Positions 60,865 through 64,000 of a DNA stretch of 64,000 nucleotides are shown one piece after another. Numbering within the stretch: the stretch's first letter is position 1; every line of letters starts with the position of its first letter. The stretch is from Purshia tridentata (taxonomy: Eukaryota > Streptophyta > Magnoliopsida > Rosales > Rosaceae): the NCBI GenBank assembly GCA_003254885.1, contig QANT01001551.1, positions 29,111-93,110 on the forward strand, written 5' to 3'. Under the pieces are notes generated by a model. It saw only the letters and a list, made by a program, of their open reading frames with translations. It was not told the origin of the DNA and did not search any database. The translations under genes were made by a program, and so were the position numbers.

Positions 60865-62596
60865 ATGAGTTTTGTTTTCCGAGGGGATAGAGCAGATATT
60901 GAAACTGGGTTTCCAGGATTTGTTCCTGAACGACCAGCTATGGTATGTCCATTTTTGAAATCTGTGTGCCTTTTTTGTATATCTTCGTTCATTGGTTATG
61001 AAATTGAAACATAAATATGTTATTATGCTGAGTGCTGACGCTTTTCCCTTGTCGTATCAGCATATTCATGCATCTCGACCAGTAAGTACTAACTCACTGG
61101 CTTTTCTCGTCACGGGTAATGTATTTGGTTCTAAATTGCTTTTACTCACTGTATGTTCTGTGTTGTTGGACATTTTTAATCCATAAGTTGCCTGTTTTCT
61201 CAACAGTTATCTTGCTATTCATGATTTTAAACTCTCACCAGATGTCACCCAACTTCTTGGTATGTTTCCACTAAGCATCCAACGTTAGCATGCTAGTGAT
61301 CGATTTACTTTTAACAATTTTGAACCATAGAACTTATAGTGCTCTGTATCTATGGATGCAGCTCTGGCTAGTTGTGGGTGTCTTTTTGATGGCCACAACC
61401 CTAAGGATGTTTGCAACTTGTCAGCAACTTCAAGCGCAGGCCCGAGCACATGCTGCTGCAGCCAGTGGCTTGCTTGGTCATACAGAACTGCGACTGCACA
61501 TGCCAACCAGAGGACGATTACAAGGACTCAGGCTCCAATTGGCACTACTTGACCGCGAGTTTGATGATCTAGGTAATCTATTTTGTCAGAATATACATTT
61601 TGGATAGGCCTTGGAGGTGCATTCACAGATGTCTGAAGCAAGCCGATCAAGATCTGTGGTTCTGGTTTAGTTGGATCCTGATCATGTATTTATATATTGT
61701 GACAATAAATTTTTTTCTTCATTCAATTGCAGATTATGATACTTTGAGGGCTCTGGACTCTGATAATGCCTCTACAGCAACTTCAATGAGTGAGGAGGAG
61801 ATTAATGCATTACCTCTTCACAAGCACATGGTCACTGGCTCAGAGAAGTAAGATGGAGAAAATTTGCATCATTTTTTACATGATGTCATTTAGTTGCATC
61901 ACTTACCAGAAGGGGAAAAAAACTGTAGATTTGGAACTTTTTTGATCCATATTATTATATATACTAAGTATAAGGTTTCTTTTCTATATTAATTTAACTT
62001 TGTTTAATGAGACATTATTTGATAAGATGTCTTTTCTGTTTACAGTGATGGTTTATCACTGCAACAGGCATCATCATCTTCATCCCCAGTTGAGGTATTT
62101 TTTAAAACTTTAGTTTGTACCCATAGCAACATATACAGACGAGTATTTGCATCTCTCTCTCTGGCCTTCGCTTTTTCTCTTCCCGGGTGTTTAGTGCACC
62201 TTGTCATTGTTATTTGTACTTTTTGTGGATGACTTACAATTTCTTAATTCCGATTTTGTAAGCTGACAAAGAAAGACTGTATGAAGGATTCAGAAGATGA
62301 GCTGACATGCAGCATTTGCTTGGAGCAAGTTAACAAAGGGGACCTAGTTCGTAGCTTGCCTTGTTTGCATCAGGTACACACCCTCTCTATGCCACAAGCT
62401 TTCAGTAAGATTAAGTATTGATTTGTGGTTTGTATAATTGGAATTTGAAAACGGTCGTATTATTTTGCAGTTCCATGCTAACTGCATTGATCCATGGCTC
62501 CGGCAGCAAGGCACATGCCCTGTATGTAAATTTAGAGCTGGGCCAACATGGCAGGGAATCAGGGAGACTGAATCGGATGAATTGGACATGGTATAA
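60865..62596 (+). CDS. SDIR1: SDIR1-like membrane RING-H2 E3 ubiquitin ligase
   Basis: ER-membrane ubiquitin ligase that promotes ABA and drought signalling in Arabidopsis. Eight exons: 60865-60942, 61061-61115, 61207-61259, 61362-61572, 61733-61847, 62046-62094, 62263-62373 and 62471-62596. They splice in phase to 265 residues. The start MSFVFRGDRADIETGF is the family N-terminus. Two membrane segments follow (SLAFLVT continuing into ILLFMILN, then LWLVVGVFLMATTLRMF), then HAAAASGLLGHTELRLH, RGRLQGLRLQLALLDREFDD and a Ser-rich linker. The RING-H2 finger is CSICLEQVNKGDLVRSLPCL with HQFHANCIDPWLRQQGTCPV and C, all ligands present. The last residues, DMV, resemble SDIR1. The segment between ELRLH and TRGRL is about six residues shorter than I remember for Arabidopsis. 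The probable promoter holds a perfect palindrome. Confidence 0.92.
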
Positions 62597-64000
62597 TGAC
62601 TTNCTAATGACTTCTCAAGTGATACAATCTGTATATACAATGATAGTAATAGTATACCTACTAGTATATTTTAATTTGCAAATAATGGCATATAACCACT
62701 GTTGTTTATCCTAGATAGGACTTGATTTCAGAGAATGAGGTCCAGATTTGAGTAAAATGTTACACCCTATCATAGAATTACTTCAATAAAAAAATATGGT
62801 TATTTGTTTTCACTCATATCAATCCTCTTTATATGACGTGCGCAGTGATTTGAGTATGTGACACGTTACATTATGAAGTACAATAATTCTATAGATATAA
62901 TTTGTAACATTATTTTGAAGTTTATGGTATTAATTGGTTGGCTTTTGTTTTTTTTCTTTCATCTAACATCACTGAGGACGCATGATATGATTAGTCGCTT
63001 ACATCAAAGTGACTCGAGTCTTCATTTAGTTTTAGCCGGCACACTTGGCATATAGCATACATCCGGCACACTTGGCATTAACGAATTTTTGAAAGTTTAA
63101 AAATATAAAATTATTTTATTAAAAATTTAGATTAAACAATTGAAATTAATTTGAAATCTCATAAAAATAAAAATTTCAATCGTTACTGGGCATGTACATA
63201 TAGGGGAACCAAGCTTCTATTAATTACGAACCAAGCTATTGTTCTTAGGGGTGCATAAATATACCGAAAATTCGCTTACCGATCTGATCTGATTCTTAAT
63301 TTGTGGATATTGTACTGATTCAATCCGCAATTTTTTGTTTGTGGATATTGATCCGATCCGATCCGATCCGCAATTTGTGGATCGAATATGAATATCAATA
63401 TTGAAAATTACGGATATATCTAATCCGATTCACAAATTATATATATCAAATTATTAATTAGTTTACATATGTTTGTATATGTTTAATTCCTATTATAGAG
63501 TAAATCAAAACCCCTATTATAGTTTATAATACCATATAGTTTATAATCTATATATATTACTATATATTTTAAGTTTAGAGTATTTTAAATTGGTTTGACA
63601 ATGAAATCTATTATAAAAGTTATAAATATGTAGTTTATAGTTTATAGTTTATAATATATATAGTTTACTATAGTTCATATAGTAATAGTATATAGTTTAT
63701 AACTTTTATATAGTATGTTGTGTAACTATTGAATTAATTTGAGGGATAATTTTTACGTTATGTAATTACTAAATAATTTTTATATTATTATTTGGATATT
63801 ATCCGTTATCCGACCCGATCCGATCTGATTTGATTTTGTAAATATTCGAATTTGTGGATTGAATATGGATATGAAAATAGCTATATCATAAATTGTGGAT
63901 TGGATATGAATAATGGTTTGTGAATTGAATAACCGATCCGTATGCACCCCTAATTGTCCCCTTGGCAAACTATTGTGTAGTACTAGTACGTTATTGCTAC
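62597..64000. other. SDIR1-like 3' flank and repeat-rich DNA
   Basis: 3' UTR (with an undetermined base at 62603), then AT-rich spacer, then a hAT-like element occupying 63246-63952. No gene is supported. Confidence 0.55.
63246..63952. mobile_element. non-autonomous hAT-like DNA transposon (MITE-like)
   Basis: Terminal inverted repeats TAGGGGTGCATA (63246-63257) and TATGCACCCCTA (63941-63952) are perfect over 12 bp. Subterminal regions are rich in GATCCG/CGGATC motifs (for example the CGATCC run near 63355-63372). The flanks ATTGTTCT and ATTGTCCC agree at six of eight positions, consistent with a decayed 8-bp target duplication of the hAT type. The interior is AT-rich with no transposase ORF. 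Length 707 bp. Confidence 0.7.

Noticed and set aside
1-64000. CRISPR array, operon, phage or bacterial defence system
   Set aside because: The window is intron-containing plant DNA. The tandem repeats present (27, 37 and ~142 bp) have no spacer-repeat architecture.

Overview
This is plant nuclear DNA. AT-rich intergenic DNA separates multi-exon genes with short GT-AG introns, and the products are plant-specific: Rubisco activase, the TOC75 chloroplast import channel, a LUX-type clock factor, PPR proteins and an LTI65/RD29B-like protein. Protein features point to a eudicot, most likely a rosid. The species cannot be fixed from the sequence alone. No bacterial or viral gene block was seen. There are two ambiguous bases (43582, inside a poly-A run, and 62603).

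Layout, left to right. 0.4-5.3 kb (-): SRRM1-like PWI/SR splicing factor with an in-frame 27-bp repeat array. 7.4-11.4 kb (+): TFIIA large subunit. 14.0-17.6 kb (+): plastid sugar transporter. 18.7-21.3 kb (+): Rubisco activase, alpha form, with a retroelement-like remnant in one intron. 22.4-24.2 kb (-): LTI65/RD29B-like stress protein. 24.7-26.4 kb (-): PPR protein. 27.5-31.2 kb (+): TOC75. 32.4-34.8 kb (-): plastid J-domain protein, head to head with a second PPR gene at 35.2-36.8 kb (+). 39.3-40.3 kb (-): LUX/PCL1-like GARP factor. 42.1-42.7 kb (+): small plastid membrane protein of unknown function. 44.5-50.5 kb (-): Pumilio RNA-binding protein. 51-57 kb: a gene-poor gap. 57.1-58.1 kb (+): RING/DUF1117 E3 ligase. 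60.9-62.6 kb (+): SDIR1-like RING E3 ligase. 63.2-64.0 kb: a hAT-like non-autonomous element.

The genes do not form a pathway or operon. Recurring themes are chloroplast function (transporter, RCA, TOC75, J-protein, small membrane protein), RNA processing or translation control (SRRM1, two PPRs, PUM) and stress/ABA or clock signalling (LTI65, two RING ligases, LUX). From memory, several neighbours are also neighbours or near-neighbours on Arabidopsis chromosomes 2, 3 and 5, so the window looks like a less rearranged version of those duplicated blocks.

I found no convincing new multi-gene system. The most interesting signals are local. RCA carries isoform logic in an intron, a protein-like in-frame intron and a miniature LTR-like structure. 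The LUX upstream region has an evening element next to LUX-type sites. The first PUM intron holds a three-copy 141-143-bp array. The upstream regions of PUM and SDIR1 share a 13-bp dyad. Two unidentified gene-like fragments lie in intergenic DNA.
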